Shown here one piece after another: positions 1-13,493 of a stretch of 64,000 bases of DNA (its first letter is position 1; every line of letters begins with the position of its first letter). A program made the translations under genes and the position numbers. The DNA comes from Martelella lutilitoris (lineage in GTDB: Bacteria; Pseudomonadota; Alphaproteobacteria; Rhizobiales; Rhizobiaceae). The stretch spans positions 2,069,501-2,133,500 of the forward strand of contig NZ_CP066786.1 of the NCBI RefSeq assembly GCF_016598595.1, written 5' to 3'. A model generated the notes under the pieces. That model worked only from the letters and a program-made list of their open reading frames with translations. It had not been told where the DNA came from and searched no databases.

Positions 1-284
1 ACGGTGAAAATCTCGCCGATCTGCGGGTTGCGCAGCGGTTCGCCGCTCAGATCATGTTCGAGATTGCCTTCGGAGACATAGGCCACATATCCCTTCTCGT
101 CGTTTTCGGCGACGAGATGATAGAAAGGCTGATCCTTGTCAGGCCGGATTTCCGGCGGAATGGAATTATACCATTCATCGGTGCGGGAGAATTCCGCGTC
201 CACATCGAATATGACGCCCCGAAAGGGAAGCGTACGATGACGGACGATGTCGCCGATATTGTATTTCGCTTCGCGTATCTTCAT
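1..284 (-). CDS. hspQ: Heat shock protein HspQ (hemimethylated-DNA-binding family), 3' end cut by window edge
   Basis: Reading leftward from 284 the frame encodes MKIREAKYNIGDIVRHR followed by a segment with FRGVIFDVDAEFS, EWYNSIP, DQPFYHLVAEND and YVAYVSEGNL. This is the small SH3-like fold of the HspQ/YccV family, which stimulates Lon-type proteolysis in enterobacteria and binds hemimethylated DNA in vitro. About 94 codons are present and the frame is still open at base 1, so the C-terminus lies outside. Two in-frame ATGs exist (290 and 284). I chose 284 because the purine-rich AAGGAA lies just upstream of 290, leaving about 6 bases to 284 but almost none to 290. It lies downstream of glnA on the same strand, behind the glnA terminator, so it should have its own promoter. 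Confidence 0.85.
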   Translation of the reverse strand, partial: MKIREAKYNIGDIVRHRTLPFRGVIFDVDAEFSRTDEWYNSIPPEIRPDKDQPFYHLVAENDEKGYVAYVSEGNLEHDLSGEPLRNPQIGEIFT

Positions 285-370
285 GAGCATTTCCTTTCGG
301 ATACTATATGGAAACGCACCACGGAGACTGCAAGAGGCGCATCGGATTTGCCGCAAAAGCTCTTGAAAGT

Positions 371-403
371 AAAAAGAAAACCGGCCGCCCGAGGGCGACC
401 GGT
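371..403 (-). terminator. Intrinsic terminator of glnA
   Basis: On the minus strand a GC-rich stem of 10 pairs (one G-T wobble) with a 3-base loop is followed by TTTTCTTTTT. It lies 34 bases after the glnA stop codon and separates glnBA from hspQ. Confidence 0.85.
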
Positions 404-436
404 CCTGAGCTGTCCGAAAGACTGCCCGGGCTGCAA

Positions 437-1846
437 TCAGACCGAGTAGTACATGTCGAATTCGACCGGGTGCGGCGACATTTCGAAACGCAGCACTTCT
501 TCCATCTTCAGGTCGATATAGGCGTCGATCTGGTCGTCGTCGAACACGCCGCCGGCCGTCAGGAAGGCGCGGTCGGCATCCAGGCTCTCGAGCGCTTCGC
601 GCAGCGAACCGGCAACCGTCGGGATTTCCTTCAGTTCTTCCTTGGGCAGGTCGTAGAGATCCTTGTCCATGGCGTCGCCGGGGTGGAGCTTGTTCTTGAT
701 GCCGTCGAGGCCAGCCATCATCAGGGCCGCGAAGGCGAGGTAGGGGTTGGCACCCGGATCGGGGAAGCGAACCTCAACGCGCTTGGCCTTCGGCGAGGAG
801 CCGAACGGAATGCGGCAGGAGGCCGAACGGTTGCGGGCCGAATAGGCAAGCAGAACCGGCGCCTCGAAGCCCGGGACCAGACGCTTGTAGGAGTTGGTCA
901 GCGGGTTGGTGAAGGCGTTGATGGCCTTGGCATGCTTGATGATGCCGCCGATGTAATAGAGGCAGGTTTCCGACAGGCCGGCATATTCGTCGCCGGCGAA
1001 GGTCGGCTTGCCGTCCTTCCAGATCGACTGGTGCACGTGCATGCCCGAGCCGTTGTCGCCATAGACCGGCTTCGGCATGAAGGTCGCGGTCTTGCCATAG
1101 GCATGGGCAACCTGGTGGACGCCGTACTTGTAGATCTGGGTCTTGTCGGCCATGCGGGTCAGCGTGTCGAAGACCATGCAGAGTTCGTGCTGGGCGGAAG
1201 CCACTTCGTGGTGATGCTTCTCGACGGTGATGCCCATTTCGGCGAGAACCGTCAGCATTTCCGAACGCATGTCCTGGACGCTGTCGACCGGCGGAACCGG
1301 AAAGTAGCCGCCCTTGGTGCGCGGACGGTGGCCCATATTGCCGGTTTCGTATTCGGTATAGGCGTTCGACGGCAGTTCGGTGCTGTCGAGCTGGAAGCCG
1401 GTGTTGTAGGGTTCGGCGGAGAAGCGGACGTCGTCGAAGACGAAGAATTCGGGCTCGGGGCCGAAGAAGGTGGTGTCGCCGATGCCGGTCGACTTCAGAT
1501 AGGCTTCAGCCTTCTTGGCCGTGCCGCGCGGGTCGCGGTTATAGGCTTCGCCGGAAAGCGGCTCGAGAACGTCGCAGAAAACAGCCATGGTGGACTGTGC
1601 GAAGAAGGGGTCCATATGGGCCGTCTCGGTATCGGGCATGAGGACCATGTCCGACTCGTTGATGGCCTTCCAGCCGGCGATCGACGAACCGTCGAACATG
1701 ATGCCGTCGGCGAACATGTCTTCATCGACAGCCGAAACGTCCATCGTCACGTGCTGCAGCTTGCCCTTGGGATCGGTAAAGCGCAGATCGACGAATTTGA
1801 CGTCGTTGTCTTTGATTTGTTTCATAATTTCAGCAGCTGTCGTCAT
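437..1846 (-). CDS. glnA: Type I glutamine synthetase
   Basis: Forms glutamine from glutamate, ammonia and ATP in the cytoplasm, the main route of ammonium assimilation at low nitrogen. The 469-residue length is typical of dodecameric GSI. Visible landmarks are [10 protein letters not shown] near residue 50, [10 protein letters not shown] near 130, the [10 protein letters not shown] motif near 265, NRSASCRIP near 345 and the adenylylation loop [11 protein letters not shown] near 395, whose tyrosine is the usual target of GlnE; activity is therefore probably controlled by covalent modification. It lies 73 bases after glnB on the same strand, consistent with a glnBA operon that can also be read from the sigma-54-like promoter before glnB. 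A strong terminator follows. Confidence 0.98.
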   Translation of the reverse strand: MTTAAEIMKQIKDNDVKFVDLRFTDPKGKLQHVTMDVSAVDEDMFADGIMFDGSSIAGWKAINESDMVLMPDTETAHMDPFFAQSTMAVFCDVLEPLSGEAYNRDPRGTAKKAEAYLKSTGIGDTTFFGPEPEFFVFDDVRFSAEPYNTGFQLDSTELPSNAYTEYETGNMGHRPRTKGGYFPVPPVDSVQDMRSEMLTVLAEMGITVEKHHHEVASAQHELCMVFDTLTRMADKTQIYKYGVHQVAHAYGKTATFMPKPVYGDNGSGMHVHQSIWKDGKPTFAGDEYAGLSETCLYYIGGIIKHAKAINAFTNPLTNSYKRLVPGFEAPVLLAYSARNRSASCRIPFGSSPKAKRVEVRFPDPGANPYLAFAALMMAGLDGIKNKLHPGDAMDKDLYDLPKEELKEIPTVAGSLREALESLDADRAFLTAGGVFDDDQIDAYIDLKMEEVLRFEMSPHPVEFDMYYSV

Positions 1847-1919
1847 TTAACGTTTTCCTTGCATAAGAAGATGACGATAGGGATTCCCCGTCTTTCCGGA
1901 TGGAAAGCGGAGGGATGGA

Positions 1920-2426
<507 letters not shown>

Positions 2427-2529
2427 TCAAAAGGCGGAGCTGCGTCAAGGGCAGGACTTTTTCACCGGGAAATATGGCTGTTGCCTGACGATTTGGCAGA
2501 CATTCGTGTTTAAATAATAGGCAATTGAT

Positions 2530-2545
2530 TATTGTATGAACAATA
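2530..2545. promoter_or_regulatory. Operator-like inverted repeat before nnr
   Basis: TATTGT-ATGA-ACAATA is a perfect 6-base inverted repeat in the AT-rich part of the glnB-nnr gap, 70 bases before the nnr start. TTGT-N4-ACAA arms resemble operators of GntR-type and similar dimeric repressors, but no specific factor can be named. Confidence 0.3.
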
Positions 2546-2614
2546 TCGAAGCGGCGCTTGCGCTCCAGACGCATTTGCCGTTCTACTCGTCGGCACATCA
2601 CGGAGGTCTCCGAC

Positions 2615-4081
2615 ATGCTTCTTCTGACACCGGCAGAGATGGGGCGCGCCGATCGGCTTGCGGCCGATAGCGGCATCGACAGCTACGGGCTGATGGTCAA
2701 GGCCGGCCGCGCGGTCGCCGCCGCCTTTCTGCGGCTTTATCCCGAGGCCCTGAGAGCAGATGTCCTTTGCGGCCCGGGCAATAACGGCGGAGACGGCTAT
2801 GTCGCGGCAGAGGCGCTGAAACAGGCGGGCGTCGCGGTTGCGCTTTTTCATTTGGGCGATCCGGAAAATCTGAAGGGCGACGCCCGACGCGCCTTTCAGG
2901 CCTGCAGCGTGGACGGCAGGCCGCTGGAGCAGTACCGGCCAACCGCCGGCGCGGTGATCATCGATGCCCTGTTCGGAGCCGGGCTGCAGCGCCCGCTTTC
3001 CGGTGCGCTCTGCACAATGACCCGTCAGGTGAGCGAAGCCGCGGTACCCGTGATCGCCGTCGACCTGCCGTCCGGCATCAGCGGACTGACCGGCAAGGTT
3101 ATGGGCGCCGCCTTCAGGGCTGACCACACGGTCACCTTCATGCGGGCGAAGCCGGGTCACTACCTGCTGCCGGGGCGGGAGCATTGCGGCAGACTGGAGG
3201 TTTTCGACATCGGCATACCGCAGCGCATTCTTGAAGAGGCGGGCGGGGCCCATCATCTCAACGGGCCGGATCTGTTCGCAGGCTCGCTGCCCGCGCCCGC
3301 GGCTTTCTCGCACAAGTTCAAACGCGGCCATCTCGGCGTCTTCAGCGGCGGGCCGTCGGCCACGGGCGCGGCGCGGCTTTCCGCGACGGCGGGGCTCAGG
3401 ATCGGGGCAGGGCTGGTGACGCTCGCCGTGCCGGCGAATGCGGCGATGGTGGTTGCGACCCAGGTGACCGCGGTGATGGTGAAGACAATCGGCGATGCCG
3501 CGGAGCTTGCGCAATGGCTTGAAGACAGCCGCCTTTCCGCCTTCGTGCTCGGACCGGGTTTCGGCATTGGAGAAAAGGCGCGGGCTTTCGTCTCGGCCTT
3601 GGCTTCCCGGCCGCTGGTGCTGGACGCCGACGGGATATCATCCTTTGCCGAAGAGCCCGATGCCTTGTTCGCGCTGTTATCGGGCGCCGATCCGCATTGC
3701 GTGCTGACGCCGCATGAGGGCGAGTTCGCGCGGCTCTTTCCCGATATCGCCGCCGACGAAGATAGCGGCAAACCGGAAAAAGCCCGCCGTGCGGCCGAAC
3801 GCGCCAATGCGATCGTGCTTTACAAGGGCGCGGATACCGTGATCGCGGCCCCGGACGGCCGTATCGCCATCAACGCGGACGCCCCGCCCTGGCTGGCAAC
3901 GGCGGGTTCCGGCGACGTTCTGGCAGGGATCATCGGCGGCCTTCTGGCGCAGGGGATGCCGACCTTCGAGGCGGCCTGTGCAGGCGCCTGGCTTCACGGG
4001 CAAGCGGCAAGCCGCGCCGGCGAGGGGCTGACGGCGGAGGATTTGCCGAACCACCTGCCGCCCTTGAGCGCAATCAGCTGA
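2615..4081 (+). CDS. nnr: Bifunctional NAD(P)H-hydrate epimerase / ADP-dependent dehydratase
   Basis: Repairs damaged NADHX and NADPHX: the N-terminal YjeF domain interconverts the epimers and the C-terminal ribokinase-like domain dehydrates the S form using ADP. In the 488-residue product the N-terminal part (about 1-205) shows GPGNNGGDGYVAAEAL near residue 53 and VDLPSGISG near 155; the C-terminal part (about 225-485) shows LTPHEGEF, LYKGADTVIA and GSGDVLAG at 431-438. I chose the ATG at 2615 because CGGAGG lies 8 bases before it and the family N-terminus begins there, although the frame opens further upstream. Its last 8 bases overlap the convergent DUF72 gene. Confidence 0.93.
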   Translation: MLLLTPAEMGRADRLAADSGIDSYGLMVKAGRAVAAAFLRLYPEALRADVLCGPGNNGGDGYVAAEALKQAGVAVALFHLGDPENLKGDARRAFQACSVDGRPLEQYRPTAGAVIIDALFGAGLQRPLSGALCTMTRQVSEAAVPVIAVDLPSGISGLTGKVMGAAFRADHTVTFMRAKPGHYLLPGREHCGRLEVFDIGIPQRILEEAGGAHHLNGPDLFAGSLPAPAAFSHKFKRGHLGVFSGGPSATGAARLSATAGLRIGAGLVTLAVPANAAMVVATQVTAVMVKTIGDAAELAQWLEDSRLSAFVLGPGFGIGEKARAFVSALASRPLVLDADGISSFAEEPDALFALLSGADPHCVLTPHEGEFARLFPDIAADEDSGKPEKARRAAERANAIVLYKGADTVIAAPDGRIAINADAPPWLATAGSGDVLAGIIGGLLAQGMPTFEAACAGAWLHGQAASRAGEGLTAEDLPNHLPPLSAIS

Positions 4082-4877
4082 CCTTCTGCTGCAGCGCCAT
4101 CGCGCCGGCGGGCGCGCGGACCTTGCCATTGGTGATGAAGAATGCGTAGGCGTTGCGCGGCGTTTTCTTCGGGCTCGTCTCGTCAAGCAGCGGCAGGTCA
4201 TCCGGCGCGCCGCCCTCGGCCCATGTCTTCAGCCGTCCGGCCCAGCGGTCCATCTCGTCATCCGAATAGCAATGCGGATTGTCATCCGCGCCCTTCTGCA
4301 GCCGGCAATAGACGAAGTCGCCGGTGACATCGGCGATCATCGGATATTCGGGATGATCCGCACAGACCACCGTCGCGCCATAGCGGCGCACCAGCCCGAC
4401 GAACTCCGGCGTGACAAACGACGGATGCCGGACTTCGATCGCGTGGGAAAGCTCAATTCCGTCAATTCTTTGCGGCAGAAGTTTCAGAAAATCCTCAAAG
4501 TCGTCCGCCTCGAATTTCTTTGTCGGCATGAACTGCCAGAGGATCGGTCCGAGCCTGTCACCCAGCTCGGTGATCCCCTGATTGAGGAATTTTTCGATCG
4601 AGCCTTCCGCTTCGGCCAGCTTCTTGCGGTTGGTGCAATAGCGGCTCGCCTTCAGCGAAAACACGAAACCATCCGGCACGCTCGCCGCCCATTTGGCGAA
4701 GGTGGCGGGCTTTTGCGACGAATAATAGGTGCCGTTGACCTCGATGATCCGCAACTTCTCCGAAGCATATTCCAGCTGCCGGGTTTTCGGCAGCTTGTCC
4801 GGATAGAAACTCTCGTTCCACGGATCGAAGGTCCAGCCGCCGATCCCGGCGCGGATTTCACCTGCCTCGGATGTCAT
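4074..4877 (-). CDS. DUF72 family protein
   Basis: 267 residues, beginning MTSEAGEIRAGIGGWTFDPWNESFYP, followed by IIEVNGTYYSSQKPATFAKWAASVPDGFVFSLKAS and later DETSPKKTPRNAYAFFITNGK. This is the pattern of the DUF72 (YecE) TIM-barrel family, whose biochemical activity is not established. The start at 4877 has GGGGAG about 7 bases upstream. It begins only 16 bases after the uvrA stop on the same strand, so it is probably transcribed with uvrA and may be expressed in the SOS response; that functional link is inference. Confidence 0.88.
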   Translation of the reverse strand: MTSEAGEIRAGIGGWTFDPWNESFYPDKLPKTRQLEYASEKLRIIEVNGTYYSSQKPATFAKWAASVPDGFVFSLKASRYCTNRKKLAEAEGSIEKFLNQGITELGDRLGPILWQFMPTKKFEADDFEDFLKLLPQRIDGIELSHAIEVRHPSFVTPEFVGLVRRYGATVVCADHPEYPMIADVTGDFVYCRLQKGADDNPHCYSDDEMDRWAGRLKTWAEGGAPDDLPLLDETSPKKTPRNAYAFFITNGKVRAPAGAMALQQKVS

Positions 4878-4893
4878 CGCTTCAGCTCCCCTT

Positions 4894-7815
<2,922 letters not shown>

Positions 7816-7845
7816 GGCTTTCGGCTTCTCGGCAAGAAAAAATCG

Positions 7846-7860
7846 GTTCTTATGTAGTTC
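7846..7860 (+). promoter_or_regulatory. LexA (SOS) box for uvrA
   Basis: GTTC-N7-GTTC, the alphaproteobacterial LexA operator, with an exact 7-base spacer. It lies 31 bases upstream of the uvrA start codon, where it would cover the promoter. Confidence 0.8.
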
Positions 7861-7939
7861 GCAGGGACGGGCTGTCGAGGCTCTGCCTTAAATACGGCGC
7901 GAGAAATGAATCGGTTGACGGCATCATATCAGCGCATTA

Positions 7940-7954
7940 GAACAAATAAAGAAC
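7940..7954 (+). promoter_or_regulatory. LexA (SOS) box for ssb
   Basis: GAAC-N7-GAAC, the reverse complement of the alphaproteobacterial LexA box, exact in both half sites and in spacer length. It lies 109 bases upstream of the ssb start and 80 bases from the uvrA box. Confidence 0.75.
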
Positions 7955-8062
7955 ATTTTTATTGTGGATTTCACGCCCGCCATTGGTCGCCATGCGGCAG
8001 ATCGTTTATGCTGGCGCGAAATTCTTCAAGAGGGCCGCGATTGCGGCCAAACAGGTGGTTTC

Positions 8063-8566
8063 ATGGCAGGTAGTGTAAACAAGGTCATCCTCGTCGGCAA
8101 TCTCGGAGCGGATCCGGAGATCCGGCGTACCCAGGACGGCCGGCCGATCGCCAATCTCAGGGTCGCAACCTCGGAAACCTGGCGTGACCGCAATTCCGGC
8201 GAACGCAAGGAGCGCACGGAGTGGCACCGCGTCGTCATCTTCAATGAGGGCCTGTGCAAGGTCGCCGAGCAATATCTGCGCAAAGGCGCCAAGGTCTATA
8301 TCGAGGGCCAGCTGCAGACGCGCAAATGGACCGACCAGGGCGGCCAGGACCGGTATTCGACCGAAGTCGTTCTGCAGGGCTTCAATTCGACGCTGACCAT
8401 GCTCGACGGTCGCGGCGAAGGCGGCGGCCAGGGCGGCGGCGGCTTTGGCGGCAGCCAGGGCGGCGGTTATGACGACTACGGCTCCCAGCCGGCCTCAGGC
8501 GGCGGCCGCAGCAGCGGTGGCGGCGGCGGTTTCTCGCAGGACCTCGACGACGACATTCCGTTTTGA
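8063..8566 (+). CDS. ssb: Single-stranded DNA-binding protein
   Basis: Binds and protects single-stranded DNA in replication, recombination and repair, and recruits partners through its acidic tail. The 167-residue product has an OB fold in about the first 115 residues ([55 protein letters not shown]), a glycine-rich linker, and the conserved C-terminal tip DLDDDIPF. I chose ATG 8063 because the family begins at MAGSVNKV; the frame is open 33 codons further upstream but that part has no family match. It is divergent from uvrA with a LexA box in the shared region. Confidence 0.97.
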   Translation: MAGSVNKVILVGNLGADPEIRRTQDGRPIANLRVATSETWRDRNSGERKERTEWHRVVIFNEGLCKVAEQYLRKGAKVYIEGQLQTRKWTDQGGQDRYSTEVVLQGFNSTLTMLDGRGEGGGQGGGGFGGSQGGGYDDYGSQPASGGGRSSGGGGGFSQDLDDDIPF

Positions 8567-8800
8567 GGCCTGCTGATTACTCACCTGGCATCCTCCCTCT
8601 TGCGATGTGATGACAGTTGCCCGATAAACCTAGCGTATGAAAATGCCGGGATTGGAGTCTCGTACATGAAACTGGTCCGTTAGCGACGATTGCACCAAAC
8701 CAATGAAGGCGGCAGTGAGCTTGATCGTTCGAACTCGTCTGCCGGTTTTGGTGTCTGTCTGCCTATGCAGACGGCGATCGCTTTTCTATGGGATCATGAC

Positions 8801-9679
8801 ATGTCAGATGTTCTTTCCGCGGCCGCGCATGCGCGCGATTTTTCCGGCTCTGTGGAGCGTGGCGGCTTTCTACTTACATACAGGTGCGAGGGGCAGGGCG
8901 AGCCTGTTCTCGTCATTGGCAGCGCGGATTATTACGCGCGCTGCTTCCCCGCGTTCACGCGAGACCGATTCCGCTTCTACTTTCTTGACCATTGCGGTTT
9001 CGCTGCTCGCACCGATGGGCAAGCAGACGACGATTTCAGTCTGGATCGGATCGTCGACGATATTGAAGGCGTTCGCCGTCAGCTCGGCGTGAAACGCTTT
9101 GCTATACTGGGGCACTCCGGTCACGGCTATATGGCGCTTGCTTATGCCGCTCGTTTCCCGGACCGTGTCAGTCACGTTGTGATGGTCGCAACCGCGCCAA
9201 GCCAATCGGAACTGATGCTCAAAGCAGCGGAGCATCGGTTTGACGCTCACGCAGATGCAGAACGGAAAGCGATCCTTGCGAAGGATCTCGCTCAACTCGA
9301 CGCAGATATCGCGGCAGAGCCCGGCGCCCGCTTTCGGCACTTGCTCGTGCGCCTCGGCGCGCGCAGCTGGCATGATCCTGGCTACGATGCCCGCCCCTTA
9401 TGGCAGGGAATTCCGATCAACGATCGGGTCTTTGATCATCTGTGGGGCGAGGTATTTCGTGACATAGAAATTCGCGCGCTGGCGACGAAGATCGAGGTGC
9501 CGGTGCTGATCGCGCTTGGCGCAAGCGACTATTTGATAGCGCCGCCTGACAGCTGGGATGACATTCTACCGGTATTCAGGAAGGTTGACCGCGTGGTTTT
9601 TGCCAATAGCGGCCACACGCCGCCGCTGGAGGAACCGGAAGCCTTCGCCGAAACCCTGCTCGGCTTTATCGAAAACTAG
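8801..9679 (+). CDS. Alpha/beta-hydrolase fold protein
   Basis: A predicted serine hydrolase of unknown substrate. About 292 residues from MSDVLSAAAHARDFSG. The nucleophile elbow GHSGHG is preceded by a typical strand (KRFAILGHSGHGYMALAYA), the acid is probably the Asp in LGASDYLIAPP, and the histidine is in NSGHTPPLEEPEAF near the C-terminus, so the catalytic triad is complete. The general look is that of the proline iminopeptidase/haloperoxidase group. The start is uncertain: ATGs at 8765 and further upstream are in frame and no strong ribosome binding site decides. Its end lies 6 bases from the convergent marC-like gene. Confidence 0.8.
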   Translation: MSDVLSAAAHARDFSGSVERGGFLLTYRCEGQGEPVLVIGSADYYARCFPAFTRDRFRFYFLDHCGFAARTDGQADDDFSLDRIVDDIEGVRRQLGVKRFAILGHSGHGYMALAYAARFPDRVSHVVMVATAPSQSELMLKAAEHRFDAHADAERKAILAKDLAQLDADIAAEPGARFRHLLVRLGARSWHDPGYDARPLWQGIPINDRVFDHLWGEVFRDIEIRALATKIEVPVLIALGASDYLIAPPDSWDDILPVFRKVDRVVFANSGHTPPLEEPEAFAETLLGFIEN

Positions 9680-9685
9680 CGCATT

Positions 9686-10330
9686 TCAGCCTGTAACAGT
9701 CGTCAGGTGAAATGCGGTCTGCATACCGTCGATGACGAACTGCACGGCAAGCGCCGTCAGCATCATGCCGAGTATGCGGGTGAGAATATTGCGACCGGTT
9801 TCGCCCAGGAACCGGTCGATCAGCCCAGCGGCTAGCATCGCCAGAAGCACCACCAAGGAAGCGATGAAGATCACCCCCACCAGTGCCAGCTTGTCGAGCA
9901 CCGTTTCCATCTTCGAGCCCAGAAGAATCGTCGCCGAAATGGCGCCGGGGCCCGCGATCAGCGGCATGGCCAGCGGGAAGGCGGCGAGGTGGGCGATATT
10001 GTCCTTGGTGATCGCGGTCTCGGTGGTCCTTTCCTTGCGCTCCTGTCGCTTCTCGAAAATCATCTCGCAGCCGATCCAAAACAGAAGGATGCCGCCTGCG
10101 ATGCGGAAGGCGCTCATGGAGATGCCGAGCGCGCCGAGAATGCGATCGCCGATAAGCGCAAAGGCGACGAGAAGACAGAAGGAGATGAGCGCGCCGCGCA
10201 CGGCGACGAGCCGGCGCTCCGCCTGCGTCATGCCGACGGTCAGCGCCAGGAAGATCGGCACCATACCGGGCGGGTCCATCGTCACCATCAATGTGGTGAA
10301 GCCGCTCAGGAGCGTGCCCATGTCTGCCAT
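9686..10330 (-). CDS. MarC family integral membrane protein
   Basis: 214 residues, almost wholly hydrophobic, beginning MADMGTLLSGFTTLMVTMDPPGMVPIFLALT. The PPG/IGP-type motif in the first helix, ITKDNIAHLAAFPLAMPLIAGPGAISATILL in the middle and the even spacing of about six helices are those of the MarC/YchE family of the inner membrane. The family was once linked to multiple antibiotic resistance, but that has not been supported, and its transport substrate is unknown. I chose 10330 because the family starts there; the upstream extension of the frame is hydrophilic and unlike the family. Confidence 0.9.
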   Translation of the reverse strand: MADMGTLLSGFTTLMVTMDPPGMVPIFLALTVGMTQAERRLVAVRGALISFCLLVAFALIGDRILGALGISMSAFRIAGGILLFWIGCEMIFEKRQERKERTTETAITKDNIAHLAAFPLAMPLIAGPGAISATILLGSKMETVLDKLALVGVIFIASLVVLLAMLAAGLIDRFLGETGRNILTRILGMMLTALAVQFVIDGMQTAFHLTTVTG

Positions 10331-10563
10331 TGAAATGTCCCGATCCCGTTGATCCCAAGGGTGCAGGCACTGGTCGTCCGGAGAAAACCCAGAGTGGCAT
10401 TGCCCGCGCTTTCGACACCCTGCCACAACTCCGCCGTCAAATCCGAATTAAATCTGAGAAAAGCCGCTTCTGTCCACCGCGGAAGGCCCCGCCAAATTGG
10501 CGTTCGGCGTCGGATTCGGCTATAAACGCGCGATATGATTCTAGCTTGAGATCGTGATTCATT

Positions 10564-13362
10564 TTGACTGATCAAACGACACCATCGGGCGGGGGGCTCC
10601 CGCCGGGCATCGAGCCCATTTCCATCGTGGAAGAAATGCAGCGCTCCTATCTCGATTATGCCATGAGCGTAATCGTCAGCCGCGCGCTGCCGGACGTGCG
10701 CGACGGGCTGAAGCCGGTCCACCGCCGCATCCTCTACGGCATGTCGGAACTCGGCGTCGACTGGAACAAGAAATACATGAAGTGCGCCCGCATCACCGGC
10801 GACGTCATGGGTAAGTACCATCCGCACGGCAATGCCGCGATCTATGACGCGCTGGCGCGCATGGCGCAGGACTGGTCGCTCAGACTGCCGCTGATCGACG
10901 GGCAGGGCAATTTCGGCTCCGTTGACGGCGACCCGCCGGCGGCCGAGCGCTATACGGAGTGCCGGCTGCAGAAAGTCGCGCATACCATGCTCGACGATCT
11001 CGACAAGGAGACCGTCGATTTCCGCGAGAACTATGACGGCACACTCTCCGAGCCTGTGGTTCTGCCGGCGAAATTCCCGAACCTGCTGGTCAACGGCGCC
11101 GGCGGCATCGCCGTCGGCATGGCGACCAACATTCCGACCCACAATCTCGGAGAGGTTATCGACGGCGCCATCGCGGTGATGGAGAACCCGGCAATCGAAC
11201 TGCCGGAGCTGATGCAGATCATTCCGGGTCCCGATTTTCCGACAGGGGCGCAGATCCTCGGCCGCGCCGGCATCAAGTCGGCCTATGAGACGGGCCGCGG
11301 TTCGGTCATCATGCGCGGGCGGGCGACGATCGAGCCGATGCGCGGCGACCGCGAGCAGATCATCATCACCGAGATTCCCTACCAGGTGAACAAGGCGACG
11401 ATGATCGAGAAAATGGCCGATCTGGTGCGCGAGAAGCGCATCGAGGGCATTTCCGACCTTCGCGACGAGAGCGACCGCGAAGGCTACCGCGTCGTCGTCG
11501 AGCTGAAGCGCGACGCCAATGCCGACGTCATCCTGAACCAGCTTTACCGCTATACGCCGCTGCAGACCTCGTTCGGCTGCAACTTCGTTGCGCTGAACGG
11601 CGGCAAACCGGAGCAGATGAATCTGCTCGACATTCTGAAGGCCTTCGTCGCCTTCCGCGAAAACGTCGTCAGCCGCCGGACGAAATACCTGCTGCGCAAG
11701 GCGCGCGAACGCGCCCATGTTCTGGTGGGCCTGGCCATTGCCGTTGCCAATATCGACGAGATCATTAACCTGATCCGCCGTGCGCCCGATCCGCAGACGG
11801 CGCGCGAGCAGTTGATGGAACGCCACTGGCCGGCGCAGGATGTGGAGGCGCTGATCCGCCTCATCGACGATCCTCGCCACAAGATCAATGAGGACGGCAC
11901 CTATCAGCTTTCCGAGGAACAGGCCCGCGCCATTCTGGAACTGCGCCTTTCGCGCCTGACGGCCCTTGGCCGCGACGAGATCGGCGACGAGCTGAACAAG
12001 ATCGGCGATGAAATCAAGGATTACCTCGAGACCCTGTCATCACGCGTGAAGATCCAGGAGATCATCCGCGAGGAGCTGATCGCCGTTCGGGATGAATTCG
12101 GCACGCCGCGCCGCACCGAAATTCTCGAGGGCGGCCCCGACATGGACGATGAGGATCTCATCGCCCGCGAGGACATGGTCGTCACCGTGTCGCGCAACGG
12201 CTACATCAAGCGCGTGCCGCTCAATACCTACCGCGCCCAGCGGCGCGGCGGCAGGGGCCGCGCCGGTATGTCGATCCGCGACGAGGATTTCGTCACCCGC
12301 GTCTTCGTGGCCAATACCCACACGCCGGTGCTGTTCTTCTCCTCGCGCGGCATCGTCTACAAGGAAAAGGTCTGGCGTCTGCCGATCGGCACGCCACAAT
12401 CGCGCGGCAAGGCGCTGATCAACATGCTCCCGCTGCAGCAGGGCGAGGCGATCACCTCCATTCTGGCGCTGCCGGAGGACGAGGAAAGCTGGGCCGAGCT
12501 CGACGTGATGTTCGCCACCACCCGCGGCACGGTCCGCCGCAACAAGCTGTCGGACTTCGTCCAGGTGAACCGCAACGGCAAGATCGCGATGAAGCTCGAT
12601 GACGAGAATGATCGCATTCTTTCGGTCTGGACCTGTACGCCGGATGACGACGTGCTGCTGACGACGGCCATGGGGCAGGCGATCCGCTTCCCGGTTCCCA
12701 CCATCCGCGTCTTCGCCGGACGTAACTCCATCGGTGTGCGCGGCATCGCGCTGGCTGAGGGCGACGAGGTGATCTCGATGACCATCGTCAGCCACAACGA
12801 CGCCGAACCCTGGGAACGCGCCGCCTATCTGAAACGCGCCGCGCTCGAGCGCCGCACCGAGACCGGGGAGGGCGAGGACATCGCGCTAGTCGGCGAGGAA
12901 GTCGCGGAAGAGGGCACGCTCAGCGATGATCGCTACGAGGAACTGAAGTTCCGCGAGCAGTTCATCCTGACGGTGACGGAAAAGGGCTTCGGCAAGCGTT
13001 CGTCGTCCTATGACTTCCGCATCTCCGGCCGCGGCGGCAAGGGCATCCGCGCCACCGACACGTCGAAGACCGGCGAGATCGGACGCCTGGTCGCGGCCTT
13101 CCCGGTTCTCGACCGTGACCAGCTCATGCTGGTCACCAATGCGGGACAGCTGATCCGCGTGCCGGTCGACGATATCCGCATCGCCAGCCGCGCCACAAAG
13201 GGCGTGACGGTGTTCAAGACCGGGGCTGACGAAAAGGTCGTCTCCGTCGAGGTCATCTCAGAACCCGAAGAGGCCGAGCCCGTCGAGGACGAAGGCGCGG
13301 AAGAGGCTTCGGCCGACGGCGCACCCGCCGCCGAAACAGGCGAGGGCGACAGCGAGGCCTGA
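10564..13362 (+). CDS. gyrA: DNA gyrase subunit A
   Basis: Breakage-reunion subunit of gyrase, which introduces negative supercoils with GyrB. 932 residues with the N-terminal catalytic domain ([27 protein letters not shown] at about 29-55, catalytic Tyr130 in AAERYTE), a coiled-coil tower and C-terminal beta-pinwheel repeats, including the [10 protein letters not shown] version of the GyrA box near residue 560. A short acidic tail ends the protein. The start is TTG at 10564: no in-frame ATG or GTG fits the family N-terminus. The quinolone-determining region reads [11 protein letters not shown], so the residue equivalent to E. coli Ser83 is Ala91 while Asp87 is kept as Asp95. A terminator follows and coaD comes next, as in other Rhizobiales. 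Confidence 0.97.
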   Translation: MTDQTTPSGGGLPPGIEPISIVEEMQRSYLDYAMSVIVSRALPDVRDGLKPVHRRILYGMSELGVDWNKKYMKCARITGDVMGKYHPHGNAAIYDALARMAQDWSLRLPLIDGQGNFGSVDGDPPAAERYTECRLQKVAHTMLDDLDKETVDFRENYDGTLSEPVVLPAKFPNLLVNGAGGIAVGMATNIPTHNLGEVIDGAIAVMENPAIELPELMQIIPGPDFPTGAQILGRAGIKSAYETGRGSVIMRGRATIEPMRGDREQIIITEIPYQVNKATMIEKMADLVREKRIEGISDLRDESDREGYRVVVELKRDANADVILNQLYRYTPLQTSFGCNFVALNGGKPEQMNLLDILKAFVAFRENVVSRRTKYLLRKARERAHVLVGLAIAVANIDEIINLIRRAPDPQTAREQLMERHWPAQDVEALIRLIDDPRHKINEDGTYQLSEEQARAILELRLSRLTALGRDEIGDELNKIGDEIKDYLETLSSRVKIQEIIREELIAVRDEFGTPRRTEILEGGPDMDDEDLIAREDMVVTVSRNGYIKRVPLNTYRAQRRGGRGRAGMSIRDEDFVTRVFVANTHTPVLFFSSRGIVYKEKVWRLPIGTPQSRGKALINMLPLQQGEAITSILALPEDEESWAELDVMFATTRGTVRRNKLSDFVQVNRNGKIAMKLDDENDRILSVWTCTPDDDVLLTTAMGQAIRFPVPTIRVFAGRNSIGVRGIALAEGDEVISMTIVSHNDAEPWERAAYLKRAALERRTETGEGEDIALVGEEVAEEGTLSDDRYEELKFREQFILTVTEKGFGKRSSSYDFRISGRGGKGIRATDTSKTGEIGRLVAAFPVLDRDQLMLVTNAGQLIRVPVDDIRIASRATKGVTVFKTGADEKVVSVEVISEPEEAEPVEDEGAEEASADGAPAAETGEGDSEA

Positions 13363-13382
13363 GCCTTGCGAGGATGACATGG

Positions 13383-13414
13383 AAAGCCGGGCCGTCGTGC
13401 CCGGCTTTTCCTTT
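13383..13414 (+). terminator. Intrinsic terminator of gyrA
   Basis: AAAGCCGGGC pairs perfectly with GCCCGGCTTT around a 6-base loop and is followed by TTCCTTTTC. It lies 20 bases after the gyrA stop. Confidence 0.9.
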
Positions 13415-13493
13415 TCAGAGCCTTGCTGGAATGCGGCTTGCGGCTTGCCACATTCCATGACAAAAGGCCGAGACTGAAACCGAGGCATGACGA

